Shown here piece by piece: positions 31,844 to 41,589 of a DNA stretch of 64,000 nucleotides (position 1 is its first letter; each line of letters begins with the position of its first letter). A program made the position numbers and the translations under genes. The notes below the pieces were generated by a model. The model ran no database searches. It had not been told where the DNA came from and saw nothing but the letters and a program-made list of their open reading frames with translations. The DNA comes from Streptomyces sp. TG1A-8 (GTDB taxonomy: Bacteria > Actinomycetota > Actinomycetes > Streptomycetales > Streptomycetaceae), in the NCBI RefSeq assembly GCF_030499535.1, contig NZ_JASTLB010000001.1, positions 3,162,001-3,226,000 on the forward strand, given 5' to 3'.

Positions 31844-32536
31844 TCAGCCCGCGGCGAGCTGCCGGGCCCCGGCCGGGCCGGCGGGCGGCCGCGGCGGCAG
31901 GCGGCGGGGGAAGACCTCGCCCGGGGTGGGGACGGGGCGCCTGGGGGCCGCCGGGGCGGCGGCGGGACGCGCGGGAGGAGTCCGGCCGGGCTCGTCGGCG
32001 GGCTCGGCAGGGGGCTTCCGGGCGGACTTCCCGCCCTCCCGGGCCCCGGCGGCCGGGGCGGCGCCCGAGCCGCCGGGCAGGCCCGCCAGGCGCGCCCTGG
32101 ACGCCGGTACGGCGGGGGCGGGGACCGTGCGGGCCCCTTGCGCGAAGCGCGCCCGCAGGTCCTGCTCGGCCAGCGTCCGGCAGCGTTCCAGCAGGGCCGC
32201 CGCCGCGGGGTTGCCGCGCAGCGCCCGCAGCGCGGCGAGGTCGTCGGGGGTGGGCCGGTGCCCCGCGCCGAGCGCCTCCTCCAGGAGCGTGAGGTAGCCG
32301 GCGACGGTGCCCGGCAGGGCGGCGCGGTACCGGCCCAGGTCGGCCACCAGGAAGGCCCGCAGCCGGGCTCCGTCGTCGATCGCCTCGTCCAGCGAGGCGG
32401 CTAGCCGGAAGCAGTCCTGGACGTCCTCGGCGGACGCTCGGCCGGGGTGGAGGGCGAGGGCGAGGGCGCGGCGGAGCACACGCAGCTCCTGGACGCCGAA
32501 CGCCATGCCGCCGCGGGATCCGTAGGGCGTGGGCAT
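31844..32536 (-). CDS. Hypothetical protein, helical N-terminus and Pro-rich tail
   Basis: 230 residues. The first 130 residues look like a helical bundle (FGVQELRVLRRALALALHPG, CFRLAASLDEAIDDGARLRAFLVADLGRYR). The remainder is Pro/Ala/Arg-rich and probably disordered. No family is recognised. ATG 32536 is chosen because TACCGT lies six bases upstream and coding similarity to a real protein begins there. It lies downstream of the NAD/CoA operon but is separated from it by two terminators. Confidence 0.7.
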   Translation of the reverse strand: MPTPYGSRGGMAFGVQELRVLRRALALALHPGRASAEDVQDCFRLAASLDEAIDDGARLRAFLVADLGRYRAALPGTVAGYLTLLEEALGAGHRPTPDDLAALRALRGNPAAAALLERCRTLAEQDLRARFAQGARTVPAPAVPASRARLAGLPGGSGAAPAAGAREGGKSARKPPAEPADEPGRTPPARPAAAPAAPRRPVPTPGEVFPRRLPPRPPAGPAGARQLAAG

Positions 32537-32618
32537 GCGGCGACGGTATCGCCGATCGGACAAAAGGGACGGACCGTGATGCCGTGGGCCCGCGTGTCGC
32601 ACGCGGTTTCCCCGGCCG

Positions 32619-32672
32619 GTCCCGGACCCTCGCGGCGCGCCGGACGTCCGGCGCGCCGCGAGGGTCCGGGAC
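32619..32672. terminator. 54-base perfect palindrome after the coaX operon
   Basis: 27-base arms (32619-32645 with 32646-32672) with no mismatch and no loop. It stands after the operon ending at 32708 and is the second of two tandem hairpins. Confidence 0.8.
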
Positions 32673-32678
32673 CGCGGA

Positions 32679-32705
32679 GGACCGGCGCCGCGGGGGCGCC
32701 GGTCC
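32679..32705 (-). terminator. First terminator after coaX
   Basis: 11-base perfect arms (32679-32689 with 32695-32705), five-base loop, two bases past the coaX stop codon. Confidence 0.75.
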
Positions 32706-32707
32706 CG

Positions 32708-33505
32708 TCACGGACGCGACGCGTTCCGCTCGTACACCAGGCGCAGTCCGATCAGCGTCAGCCACGGCTGGTGCTCGTCGATCACCGAGGACTCCCCCAG
32801 CACCATGGGCGCGAGGCCGCCCGTGGCGATCACCGTCACCTCGTCGGGGTCGGTGGCCAGTTCCCGCGCCATCCGGCTGACGACCCCGTCGACCTGGCCC
32901 GCGAAGCCGTACACGATGCCCGCCTGCATGGCCTCGACCGTGTTCTTGCCGATCACGCTGCGCGGCCTGGCCACCTCGATCTTCCGCAGCTGTGCGGCCT
33001 TGACGCCCAGCGCCTCCACGGAGATCTCGATGCCGGGTGCGATGACCCCGCCGACGTACTCCCCGCGCGCGCTGACCGCGTCGAACGTGGTCGCCGTGCC
33101 GAAGTCGACGACGATCGCCGGGCCGCCGTACAGCTCGTTGGCCGCGACCGCGTTGATGATGCGGTCGGCGCCGACCTCCTTGGGGTTGTCGAAGAGGATC
33201 GGCACGCCGGTCTTCACGCCCGGCTCGACCAGCACCGCGGGCACGTCGCCGTAGTAGCGCCGCGTCACCTCGCGCAGCTCGTGCAGCACGGAGGGCACGG
33301 TCGCGCAGATCGCGATGCCGTCGATTCCGTCGCCCAGTTCGTCGCCGAGCAGCGGGTGCCGGCCCATCAGGCCCTGCAGCAGCACCGCCAGCTCGTCCGC
33401 CGTGCGGCGCGGGTCCGTGGAGATGCGCCAGTGCTCGACGATGTCCTCGCCGTCGAACAGACCGAGCACGGTGTGCGTGTTGCCGACGTCGATCGTGAGC
33501 AGCAT
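32708..33505 (-). CDS. coaX: Type III pantothenate kinase
   Basis: 265 residues, standard length. Phosphorylates pantothenate, the first step of CoA synthesis; the type III enzyme needs a monovalent cation and is insensitive to CoA. The ASKHA fold is seen in LLTIDVGNTHTVLGLFDG, GADRIINAVAA and IVVDFGTATTFDAV. It starts five bases after the nadC stop with GGAG overlapping that region. Its partner panC lies two genes upstream in the same operon. Confidence 0.95.
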   Translation of the reverse strand: MLLTIDVGNTHTVLGLFDGEDIVEHWRISTDPRRTADELAVLLQGLMGRHPLLGDELGDGIDGIAICATVPSVLHELREVTRRYYGDVPAVLVEPGVKTGVPILFDNPKEVGADRIINAVAANELYGGPAIVVDFGTATTFDAVSARGEYVGGVIAPGIEISVEALGVKAAQLRKIEVARPRSVIGKNTVEAMQAGIVYGFAGQVDGVVSRMARELATDPDEVTVIATGGLAPMVLGESSVIDEHQPWLTLIGLRLVYERNASRP

Positions 33506-33510
33506 GGCCG

Positions 33511-34497
33511 TTACTCCGCCTCGCGCAGGTCCAGGCCGATGTCGAGGATCGGCGCGGAGTGGGTGAGGGCGCCGACGGCCAGGAAGTCCACGCCGGTGTC
33601 GGCGTACGCGCGCGCGTTGTCGAGCGTGAGCCGGCCGGAGGCCTCCAGCAGGGCCCGGCCGCCCACGACCGCGACGGCCTCCTCGCACTCCCCGGGCGTG
33701 AAGTTGTCCAGCAGGATCAGGTCGGCGCCCGCGTCGACGACCTCGCGCAGCTGGTGCAGGGTGTCGACCTCGACCTCGATCGGCACGTCCGGGAAGGCCT
33801 CCCGCACGGCCTCGAAGGCCTGGGCGACGCCGCCGGCGGCCACCACGTGGTTGTCCTTCACCAGGGCCGCGTCGGACAGTGACATGCGGTGGTTGACGCC
33901 GCCGCCGCAGCGCACCGCGAACTTCTCCAGCGACCTGAGGCCCGGGGTGGTCTTGCGGGTGTCGCGGACCCTGGTCCGGCTGCCCTCCAGCAGGTCCGCC
34001 CACGCGCGCGTGGCGGTCGCGATGCCGGACAGGCGGCACAGGATGTTGAGCGCGCTGCGCTCGGCGGTGAGCAGGTCGCGCGTGCGCGTGGTGACCGACA
34101 GCAGCTTCTGCCCGGCCTCGACCCGGTCGCCGTCCTCGACGTGCCGCTCGACCTCGAACTCGTCCGTGCACACCACGGAGACCACGGCCTCGGCGACCCT
34201 GAGGCCGGCGACCACACCGGCCTCGCGCGCGGTGAAGTCGGCGGTGGCCACCGCGTCCTCGGGGATGGTCGCGACGGTGGTCACGTCCACACCGCCGTCC
34301 AGGTCCTCCTGGATGGCGACGTTGGCGATGTCCTCGACCTCGACGGGGTCGAGCCCGGCCGCGGTCAGCAGTTCGGCGAGCGCGGGGTCGAGCCCGCTCT
34401 CCAGGTACTCCTCGTCGCCGTCCGCGCCGCAGGCGCAGCCGTCGCCGCAGCCGCCGGTCGGGGCGAGGGGAAGGTCGTCGGTGCTCACGTCTGTCAC
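33511..34497 (-). CDS. nadC: Nicotinate-nucleotide pyrophosphorylase
   Basis: 328 residues. Converts quinolinate and PRPP to nicotinate mononucleotide, releasing CO2. Recognisable motifs: EDLDGGVDVTT, ERSALNILCRLSGIAT, DTRKTTPGLRSLEKFAVRCGG, NHRMSLSDAALVKDNH and LDNFTP. The first 45 residues include a Cys/Gly-rich stretch (GGCGDGCACG) not found in most relatives. The GTG start overlaps the intended nadB stop (GTGA), so the genes would be translationally coupled. Confidence 0.95.
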   Translation of the reverse strand: MTDVSTDDLPLAPTGGCGDGCACGADGDEEYLESGLDPALAELLTAAGLDPVEVEDIANVAIQEDLDGGVDVTTVATIPEDAVATADFTAREAGVVAGLRVAEAVVSVVCTDEFEVERHVEDGDRVEAGQKLLSVTTRTRDLLTAERSALNILCRLSGIATATRAWADLLEGSRTRVRDTRKTTPGLRSLEKFAVRCGGGVNHRMSLSDAALVKDNHVVAAGGVAQAFEAVREAFPDVPIEVEVDTLHQLREVVDAGADLILLDNFTPGECEEAVAVVGGRALLEASGRLTLDNARAYADTGVDFLAVGALTHSAPILDIGLDLREAE

Positions 34498-36214
34498 TGC
34501 TCCTGGGAACGCGGGGTGGGCCGGGTGGGGGGAAGTCTGCGGTGTCGGTGGTGCGGACGGCCAGCGACCGGTCGGGGTCGAGCCGCAGGACGATGTGGCG
34601 CCGCCAGCGGGCGTCGTCGCGGTCGGCGCGGTCCTCGCGCCAGTGGCAGCCGCGGGTCTCCTCGCGCGTCAGGGCGGCGGCCACCAGGACGCGGGCCACG
34701 CACAGGAGGTTGGTGGCCTCCCAGGTGTCCACGCCGGGCTCGGCGGTCTTGCCGTTCTCGGCGAGGGCGTCGCGGGCCTCGGTGTGCAGCCGACGGAGCT
34801 GCTCGGCGGCCGTCTCCAGCGACCGTTCCGAGCGCAGCACGCCCGCGCCCGCGGTCATGATCCGCTGGATGGCGAAGCGGGCCTCGGGGGCGAGCAGCGG
34901 GTGCTCGGGCCTGTCGGTCGGCGCGACCGGCGCGGGCACGCGCGCGGGGAGGTCTCCCGCGGCGCGGGCGGCGGCGATGTCGGCGGCGATCCGCTCCGCG
35001 TAGACGAGGCCTTCGAGGAGGGAGTTGGAGGCGAGCCGGTTGGCGCCGTGCACGCCGGTGCAGGCGACCTCGCCGCACGCGTACAGCCCGGGCACGGTCG
35101 TACGGCCCCGGGCGTCCGTGCGGACGCCCCCGGAGGCGTAGTGGGCGGCCGGGGCGACCGGGACGGGTTCGGTGACCGGGTCGATGCCGTGGGCGCGGCA
35201 GGCGGCCAGGATGGTCGGGAAGCGGTGCTCCCACATCTCGGCGCCGAAGTGCCGGGCGTCGAGGTACATGTGCTCGGCTCCCTGCTCCTGCATGCGCCGC
35301 ATGATGCCCTTGGCGACGATGTCCCTCGGCGCCAGCTCGGCCAGTTCGTGCTGCCCGGTCATGAAGCGCACACCGTCGCCGTCGACCAGGTGGGCGCCCT
35401 CGCCGCGCACCGCCTCGGAGACGAGCGGCTGCTGGCCCTCGGCGTCCGCGCCGAGGAACAGCACGGTGGGGTGGAACTGCACGAACTCCAGGTCGCTGAC
35501 CTCCGCGCCGGCGCGCAGGGCCAGCGCCACGCCGTCGCCGGTCGACACGGACGGGTTGGTGGTCGCGGAGAACACCTGGCCCATGCCGCCGGTGGCGAGG
35601 ACGACCGCGGGGGCGTGCACGGCGCCCACGCCGTCGTGCTGGCCCTCGCCCATCACGTGCAGGGTGACGCCGGCGGTGCGGCCGTCGGCGTCGGTCAGCA
35701 GGTCCAGGACGAGCGCGTTCTCGATCGTGCGCACCCCGCGCGCGCGGACGGCCTCGACGAGCGCGCGGGAGATCTCCGCGCCGGTCGCGTCACCGCCGGC
35801 GTGCGCGATGCGGCGCCGGTGGTGGCCGCCCTCGCGGGTGAGCTGGATGCCGCCCTCGTCGTCGGTGTCGAAGTGGGCGCCGGTGGAGATCAGCCGCCGC
35901 ACGGCGTCCGGGCCCTCGGTGACGAGGATGCGCACGGCCTCCTCGTCGCACAGGTCCGCGCCCGCGACCAGGGTGTCCGCCAGGTGCTGCTCGGGGGTGT
36001 CGCCCTCGCCGAGGGCCGCCGCGATGCCGCCCTGCGCCCAGCGCGTGGAACCGTCGTCGAGGCGCGCCTTGGTGACGACGACCGTCGTCAGGCCCGCCGC
36101 CTCGCAGCGCAGGGCCGCGGTCAGACCGGCCACGCCGGAACCGACGACGACCGCGTCCGCGGAGATCGACCAGCCGGGGGCGGGGGCGTGCAGACGTATG
36201 CCTGTGCTGTTCAC
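34494..36214 (-). CDS. nadB: L-aspartate oxidase, frameshifted at the C-terminus
   Basis: Flavoenzyme that makes iminoaspartate for NAD synthesis. FAD-binding [48 protein letters not shown] and [22 protein letters not shown] are all present. The run of six G (34527-34532, six C on the coding strand) breaks the frame 10 codons before the expected stop. One more C would give [14 protein letters not shown] and a TGA overlapping nadC (573 residues). As sequenced, the frame stays open through nadC and into coaX (to 32708). The GTG start overlaps the panC stop. Confidence 0.9.
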
Positions 36215-37212
36215 GAGGCGGCTCCGAGGGTTCCGAAGGTGAGGGGGAGGTTGTCGATCAACCGGGTCGAACCGACCCGGGCGGCGACGGCGAGCACGGC
36301 TTCGCCGGTGAAGTCGTCGCCGACCTCGGTGAAGTCGGACGGGTCGACCAGGGCGAGGTAGTCCAGTTCCAGCGGCGGGTCGAGGCGGGCGGCCTCCTCC
36401 AGGACCTGGAGGGCGGCGGCGCGGACGGTCGCGGGGCCGCCGGGCGCGGCCGTGGCCACGGCGTGCGCGTCGGCCGCCGCGCGGGACTCCCCCAGGGCGC
36501 TGAGCGCTTCGGCGCGCGCGTGCGTGGAGGGCACTTCGCGGGCGCGGGCGCGCAGCGCCTCCTGGGCCGCGAGCCGGTCGGCGCCCGCGAACAGGGCGCG
36601 GGACAGGGCCAGGGCGGTACGCCGCTCGGCGGGCGAGAGGTAGCGGTTGCGGCTGGACAGGGCGAGCCCGTCCTCCTCGCGCACCGTGGGCACGGCGACG
36701 ATCTCGACGCCGAAGTTCAGGTCCCGCACCATGCGCCGGATCAGCGCCAGCTGCTGGGCGTCCTTCTGGCCGTAGAGGGCCGCGTCGGGGCGGGTGAGGT
36801 GCAGCAGCTTGGCGACGACGGTGAGCATGCCGTCGAAGTGCCCGGGCCGCGAGGCGCCCTCCAGGCGTCCGCCCATGGGGCCCGCGGAGAGGCGTACCTG
36901 GGGTTCGCCGCCGGGGTAGACCTCGTCCACGGACGGCGCGAACACCGCGTCGGCGCCCGCCCGGGCGGCGATCTCCAGGTCGGCCTCGAGGGTGCGCGGG
37001 TAGCGGTCCAGGTCCTCGCCGGCACCGAACTGGAGCGGGTTGACGAACACGGTGACGACGACCTCGCCGTCCACCCCGGCGATCTCGCGCGCGGCGCGGA
37101 TCAGCGTGGCGTGGCCCTCGTGCAGGGCGCCCATGGTCATCACGACGGCCCGGCGGCCGCGGCGCACGCGCGCGCGCAGTTCGGCGGCGGTGCTCAGCAG
37201 GTCGGTGGTCAT
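36211..37212 (-). CDS. panC: Pantothenate synthetase
   Basis: 333 residues. Joins pantoate and beta-alanine using ATP. Motifs: [20 protein letters not shown] (ATP-binding HIGH-like), [40 protein letters not shown] and [12 protein letters not shown]. It is somewhat longer than usual (about 280-310) through an Ala-rich stretch in the middle of the C-terminal domain. Its ATG overlaps the upstream gene's stop (ATGA). It is part of a five-gene coupled operon with nadB, nadC and coaX. Confidence 0.95.
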   Translation of the reverse strand: MTTDLLSTAAELRARVRRGRRAVVMTMGALHEGHATLIRAAREIAGVDGEVVVTVFVNPLQFGAGEDLDRYPRTLEADLEIAARAGADAVFAPSVDEVYPGGEPQVRLSAGPMGGRLEGASRPGHFDGMLTVVAKLLHLTRPDAALYGQKDAQQLALIRRMVRDLNFGVEIVAVPTVREEDGLALSSRNRYLSPAERRTALALSRALFAGADRLAAQEALRARAREVPSTHARAEALSALGESRAAADAHAVATAAPGGPATVRAAALQVLEEAARLDPPLELDYLALVDPSDFTEVGDDFTGEAVLAVAARVGSTRLIDNLPLTFGTLGAAS

Positions 37213-38156
37213 CGGACGTCCCCCTCGGTGCCGTTCGGGCCGCCGGTCGTGCCGCGTCCGTCGGCGAGCACCCCCAGCAGGTCTTCGGCCAGCTCCGGCT
37301 TCAGCAGGCCGTGGGCCAGGGCGCGGTCGGCGGTGGCGCGGGCCATCGCCAGGTAGCCGGCGCGGGTCTGCGGGGCGTGCCGGCGCAGCTCGGCCAGGTG
37401 CGCGGCGACCGTGCCGGCGTCGCCGCGCGCGACGGGGCCGGTGAGGGCGGCGTCGCCGGAGCGCAGCGCGTTGTCCAGGGCGGCGCCCAGGAGGGGGCCG
37501 AGCATCCGGTCGGGGGCCTCCACGCCGGCGGTGCGCAGCAGTTCCATGGCCTGGGCGACCAGGGTGACCAGGTGGTTGGCGCCGAGGGCGAGGGCCGCGT
37601 GGTAGAGCGGGCGGCTGTCCTCACCGATCCACTCGGGCTCACCGCCCATCTCGATCACCAGGGCCTCGGCCGCCAGCCGCAGTTCCTCGGGCGCGGTGAC
37701 GCCGAAGGAGCAGCCCGCCAGGCGCTGGACGTCCACGGGGGTGCCGGTGAAGGTCATCGCCGGGTGCAGGGCCAGCGGCAGCGCGCCCGCGCGCAGGGCG
37801 GGGTCGAGCACCCGGGCCCCGTACCGGCCGGAGGTGTGCACGAGCAGTTGTCCCGGCCGGACCGCGCCCGTCCCGGCGAGCCCGGCGACCAGGCCGGGCA
37901 GGGCGTCGTCGGGGACGGTGAGCAGCACCAGGTCGGCACGCTGGAGCACCTCGGCGGGCGGCACCAGCGGCACGCCGGGGAGCAGCGTCCCGGCGCGCCT
38001 GCGGGAGGCGTCGGAGACTCCGGAGACGGCCACCGGGCGGTGTCCGGCGAGCCGGAGGGACGCGGCCAGGGCGGGGCCCACGCGTCCGGCACCCACGACG
38101 CCGACGGTGAGCCGCGCGGGGCGGTCCTGGGGATCTGGCTGGTGGACTGTACTCAC
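37209..38156 (-). CDS. Rossmann-fold and DUF2520 reductase-like protein
   Basis: 315 residues. An NAD(P)-binding fold ([23 protein letters not shown], about 16-40; [15 protein letters not shown]) is followed by a helical DUF2520 domain ([41 protein letters not shown]). The fold is that of ketopantoate or pyrroline-type reductases. Since it opens the operon with panC and no panE is nearby, a role as ketopantoate reductase or chaperone of this pathway is a fair guess only. The GTG start has a distant GGGAGGG. Confidence 0.85.
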   Translation of the reverse strand: MSTVHQPDPQDRPARLTVGVVGAGRVGPALAASLRLAGHRPVAVSGVSDASRRRAGTLLPGVPLVPPAEVLQRADLVLLTVPDDALPGLVAGLAGTGAVRPGQLLVHTSGRYGARVLDPALRAGALPLALHPAMTFTGTPVDVQRLAGCSFGVTAPEELRLAAEALVIEMGGEPEWIGEDSRPLYHAALALGANHLVTLVAQAMELLRTAGVEAPDRMLGPLLGAALDNALRSGDAALTGPVARGDAGTVAAHLAELRRHAPQTRAGYLAMARATADRALAHGLLKPELAEDLLGVLADGRGTTGGPNGTEGDVR

Positions 38157-38340
38157 GCGACGGCGGCCCTCCCGTTCCAGCCCGCTCTGGGTACCGGACG
38201 ATTTCTCGTCATGTTAACGCTATCGGGTCGGCCCGTGTCCGGTCATCCACGGGCCGTGGTCGTCCCGCGGCCGTGCGCCGGGTGTCCCCGCGCGGGAACC
38301 GGGGTGTTCCGCGGGGACGCGGTGAGGCATGATTCCACGC

Positions 38341-39501
38341 ATGAGCGACACGCCTGAGCAGGACGAGAACCGGTCGGTGCGCGAACGGCGGGCCGCCGCC
38401 GGCCGGGAGGCCCGGCGCACCCTGTCGCGCGCGGGCCACCAGGGCACGCTGCGCGACCGGCTGTCCTGGCTGGCGGAGACGGCGCCCGAGGTGTACGACC
38501 TGGACGAGCCGACGGACCTCTACGGCGACCGGATCGTGGCCGCCCTGGAGGAGCGCGTCGCCGCCCTGCTCGGCACCGAGGCCGCCGCCTTCTTCCCGAC
38601 CGGCACGATGGCCCAGCAGGTCGCCCTGCGCTGCTGGGCGGCCCGCACCGGCGACCGCACGGTCGCCCTGCACCCGCTCTCGCATCCCGAGATGCACGAG
38701 CGGGACGCGTTCAGCCAGGTCAGCGGTCTGCGCCCGGTGCACGTGACCCGGGCGCCCCGGCTGCCCACGGCCGGGGAGGTGCGCGACTTCGAGGAGCCCT
38801 TCGGCACGCTGGTGCTGGAGCTGCCCCTCCGGGACGCCGGTTTCGTCCTGCCCACCTGGGAGGAGCTGACCGGGGTGGTCGCCGCGGCGCGGGAGCGCGA
38901 CGCGGTGGTGCACTTCGACGGCGCGCGCCTGTGGGAGTCCACCGTCCACTTCGGCCGCTCCCTGGAGGAGATCGCCGGCCTCGCCGACACGGTCTACGTG
39001 TCGTTCTACAAGTCGCTCGGCGGCTTCGGCGGCGCCGTGCTCGCCGGCCCGGACGGTCTCGTCGCGGAGGCGAAGACCTGGCGGCACCGGTACGGCGGGG
39101 CGGTCTTCCAGCAGTTCCCGACCGTGCTGTCGGCGCTCGCCGGACTGGACCGGGAGCTGCCCCGGCTGCCCGGTTACGTGCACCACGCGCGCATGGTGGC
39201 CGCCGCGCTGCGCGAGGGGTTCGCGGCGGCCGGACCGCCCTGGGCACGCGTGCACCCGCAGGAGCCGCACACCCACCAGTTCCAGGTCTGGCTGCCGTAC
39301 CGCCCCGAGGTGGTGGAGGAGGCCTCGGTGCGCCAGGCCGAGGAGACCTCGGTGCTGCTGTTCGCGGACGCCTGGGAGCAGGCCGGGCCGGACCTGGCGC
39401 GCACCGAGGTCACGGTCACCGCGGAGGGCCTGGAGTGGACGGCCGACGACGTCCGGGCGGCCGTGGCGGACTTCGTGCGCCGGCTGCCCGGCCTGGCGTA
39501 G
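38341..39501 (+). CDS. Threonine aldolase / beta-eliminating lyase family protein
   Basis: 386 residues, PLP-dependent fold type I. The PLP-lysine lies in TVYVSFYKSLGGFGGAVLAG, the aspartate contact in VVHFDGARLWES, and the phosphate-binding turn in FFPTGTMAQQVALR. Relatives cleave L-threonine or L-allo-threonine to glycine and acetaldehyde. No ribosome site precedes ATG 38341; a CATGAT hexamer lies seven bases upstream. Divergent from the panC operon. Confidence 0.88.
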   Translation: MSDTPEQDENRSVRERRAAAGREARRTLSRAGHQGTLRDRLSWLAETAPEVYDLDEPTDLYGDRIVAALEERVAALLGTEAAAFFPTGTMAQQVALRCWAARTGDRTVALHPLSHPEMHERDAFSQVSGLRPVHVTRAPRLPTAGEVRDFEEPFGTLVLELPLRDAGFVLPTWEELTGVVAAARERDAVVHFDGARLWESTVHFGRSLEEIAGLADTVYVSFYKSLGGFGGAVLAGPDGLVAEAKTWRHRYGGAVFQQFPTVLSALAGLDRELPRLPGYVHHARMVAAALREGFAAAGPPWARVHPQEPHTHQFQVWLPYRPEVVEEASVRQAEETSVLLFADAWEQAGPDLARTEVTVTAEGLEWTADDVRAAVADFVRRLPGLA

Positions 39502-39524
39502 CCGGCGCGCGGGGTGCGGCCGGG

Positions 39525-40196
39525 TCAGCCGTGGCCGCCCGCGCGCACCAGTCCGGTCTCGTAGGCGAGCACCACCACCTGCACCCGGTCGCGCAGGCCG
39601 AGCTTGGTCAGGATGCGGCCCACGTGGGTCTTCACCGTCGCCTCGGACAGCACCAGCCGGGCCGCGATCTCACCGTTGGACAGGCCCTGCGCGACCAGCA
39701 CCATGACCTCGCGCTCCCGCTCGGTGAGCCGTTCCAGTTCCGTGTGCCGGGGCCGGGCGCCGGCGGAGGGCAGCATGGGCGCGAACCGGTCCAGCAGCCG
39801 CCGGGTGGTGGAGGGCGCCACGACGGCGTCGCCGCTGTGCACGGCGCGGATGGCCGCCAGCAGGTCGCCGGGCGGCACGTCCTTGAGCATGAAGCCGGAG
39901 GCGCCCGCCTTCAGCCCGGAGAAGGCGTACTCGTCCAGGTCGAAGGTCGTCAGGATCAGCACCTTCGGCGCGTCGGGCTCGGAGCAGATCCGCCGGGTGG
40001 CCTCCACCCCGTCCAGCTTCGGCATGCGGACGTCCATCAGGACGACGTCGACGGCGGTGGAGCGCAGCACCTGCAGGGCCTCCACGCCGTCGCCGGCCTC
40101 CGCGACGACCTCCATGTCCGGCTGGGCCGCGAGCACCATCCGGAAGCCGGTGCGCAGCAGCACCTGGTCGTCGACGAGCATCACGCGGATCGTCAT
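39525..40196 (-). CDS. NarL/LuxR-type response regulator
   Basis: 223 residues. Receiver domain with Asp9-Asp10, phospho-acceptor Asp55 in VVLMDVRMP and KD pair in FMLKDVPPG. The C-terminal LuxR helix-turn-helix is LTEREREVMVLVAQGLSNGEIAARLVLSEATVKTHVGRILTKLGLRDRVQ. It is paired with the histidine kinase gene 69 bases upstream. Targets unknown. Confidence 0.94.
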   Translation of the reverse strand: MTIRVMLVDDQVLLRTGFRMVLAAQPDMEVVAEAGDGVEALQVLRSTAVDVVLMDVRMPKLDGVEATRRICSEPDAPKVLILTTFDLDEYAFSGLKAGASGFMLKDVPPGDLLAAIRAVHSGDAVVAPSTTRRLLDRFAPMLPSAGARPRHTELERLTEREREVMVLVAQGLSNGEIAARLVLSEATVKTHVGRILTKLGLRDRVQVVVLAYETGLVRAGGHG

Positions 40197-40265
40197 GGGT
40201 CCTCTTCCGTGGTTCGTGGCCGGGCTGGGGGCGTGACAGGTGTCAACGAGGGGCGTGCGGCGGTG

Positions 40266-41471
40266 TCAGTGCGCTGGTTTGAGGGGGAGCAGCGCGCTGA
40301 TGCGGAAGCCTCCGCCCGGACGCGGGCCGGCGTCCAGGGTGCCGCCGACCATGCCGACCCGCTCGCGCATGCCGATCAGGCCGTGCCCCCGGCCGTCGGC
40401 GCCGCCCTCCTCGTACAGCTCGTGCGGGGCGCCCTCGCCGTCGTCCTCGACGAGCAGCCCGAGACCGTCGTCGAAGTACACCAGTCGCACGCTGGCGCCC
40501 GCGTTCGGGCCGCCGTGCTTGCGGGTGTTGGTGAGCGCCTCCTGCACGATGCGGTAGGCGGTCAGCTCCACGCCGCTGGGCAGCGGGCGCGGGGTGCCCT
40601 CGACCTTGAAGTCGACGGGCAGGCCCGAGCTGCGGCACTGCTCGACGAGGTCGTCGATCTGCTCGACGTCGGGCTGGGGCACGTACTCGCCGCCCTCCTG
40701 GTGCTCACCGGTGCGCAGCACGCCCAGCAGGCGGCGCATCTCGGCGAGGGCCTGGCGGCCGGTGGAGGAGATCGTCTCCAGGGCCTTCCTGGCCTGGTCG
40801 GGCGCGGCGTCGAGGACGTAGGCGGCGCCGTCGGCCTGCACCACCATCACCGACACGTTGTGCGCGACGACGTCGTGCAGCTCGCGCGCGATCCGGGCGC
40901 GCTCGGCGGCGACGGCGACCTTGGACTGCGCCTCGCGCTCCTTCTCCAGCCGGGCGGCGCGCTCCTCCAGCTGGGCGAAGTAGGCGCGCCGGGTGCGCAT
41001 GGAGTCGCCGAGCACCCAGGCCAGCGCGAACGGCACGGTCTGGAACACCGCTATCGCGACCTGCCCCAGGAAGCCGGTGTCCTCCACCGGCCAGCGCACC
41101 TGCGCCAGGGGCGCCGCGCACAGGCCGGCGCCGAGCGCGAGCCGGGAGGCCCAGCGTGCGCCGACCGTGGCGACCGTGTAAGTGATCACCAGCATGGCGA
41201 AGTCGGCCACGGTCATCTCGACGTCCAGGACCAGCTGGGCCAGTCCGCTCGCGAGGGCCAGCAGCAGCATCGGTTCCGGGAAGAGGCGGCGCAGCGCGAC
41301 GACGACGCACAGGACGGCCGACACCGACAGTCCCGCGGCGACCGGCATGTGGTGCTCGGGCCCCCGGCTGGCACCGATCACGCTCGCGCCGGAGATCCCG
41401 CACAGGACGACGGCCCAGAAGCTGTCGACCCAGGCCGGGTGGCGGCGGAGGAAGTCGTAGAGGCGCTGCAC
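40266..41471 (-). CDS. Membrane histidine kinase of the NarX/DesK type
   Basis: 401 residues. About five or six membrane segments in the first 150 residues, with no large outside domain, then a coiled coil (about 165-185). The HisKA_3 phospho-site is ARELHDVVAHNVSVMVVQADGA and the ATPase domain has EALTNTRKHGG, VEDDGEG and GHGLIGMRERV. The signal is probably intramembrane. GTG 41471 lies seven bases after TACTCT, so it is likely leaderless. Confidence 0.93.
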   Translation of the reverse strand: MQRLYDFLRRHPAWVDSFWAVVLCGISGASVIGASRGPEHHMPVAAGLSVSAVLCVVVALRRLFPEPMLLLALASGLAQLVLDVEMTVADFAMLVITYTVATVGARWASRLALGAGLCAAPLAQVRWPVEDTGFLGQVAIAVFQTVPFALAWVLGDSMRTRRAYFAQLEERAARLEKEREAQSKVAVAAERARIARELHDVVAHNVSVMVVQADGAAYVLDAAPDQARKALETISSTGRQALAEMRRLLGVLRTGEHQEGGEYVPQPDVEQIDDLVEQCRSSGLPVDFKVEGTPRPLPSGVELTAYRIVQEALTNTRKHGGPNAGASVRLVYFDDGLGLLVEDDGEGAPHELYEEGGADGRGHGLIGMRERVGMVGGTLDAGPRPGGGFRISALLPLKPAH

Positions 41472-41589
41472 GTAACCCAGAGTAGGGAAGCGGGATGCGT
41501 GCAGGGGTCAACCGGTGGGCCGATCCGTACCGGGCGCGCGTACTCCGCAAGGTGGAGACCGTGATCACCCGGGTGCCTAGTCTGGTGCG

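Noticed and set aside
32708..36214. A natural NadB-CoaX fusion protein
   Set aside because: The middle third is out-of-frame nadC sequence rich in Arg/Gly, and one extra C restores normal NadB with a stop overlapping nadC.
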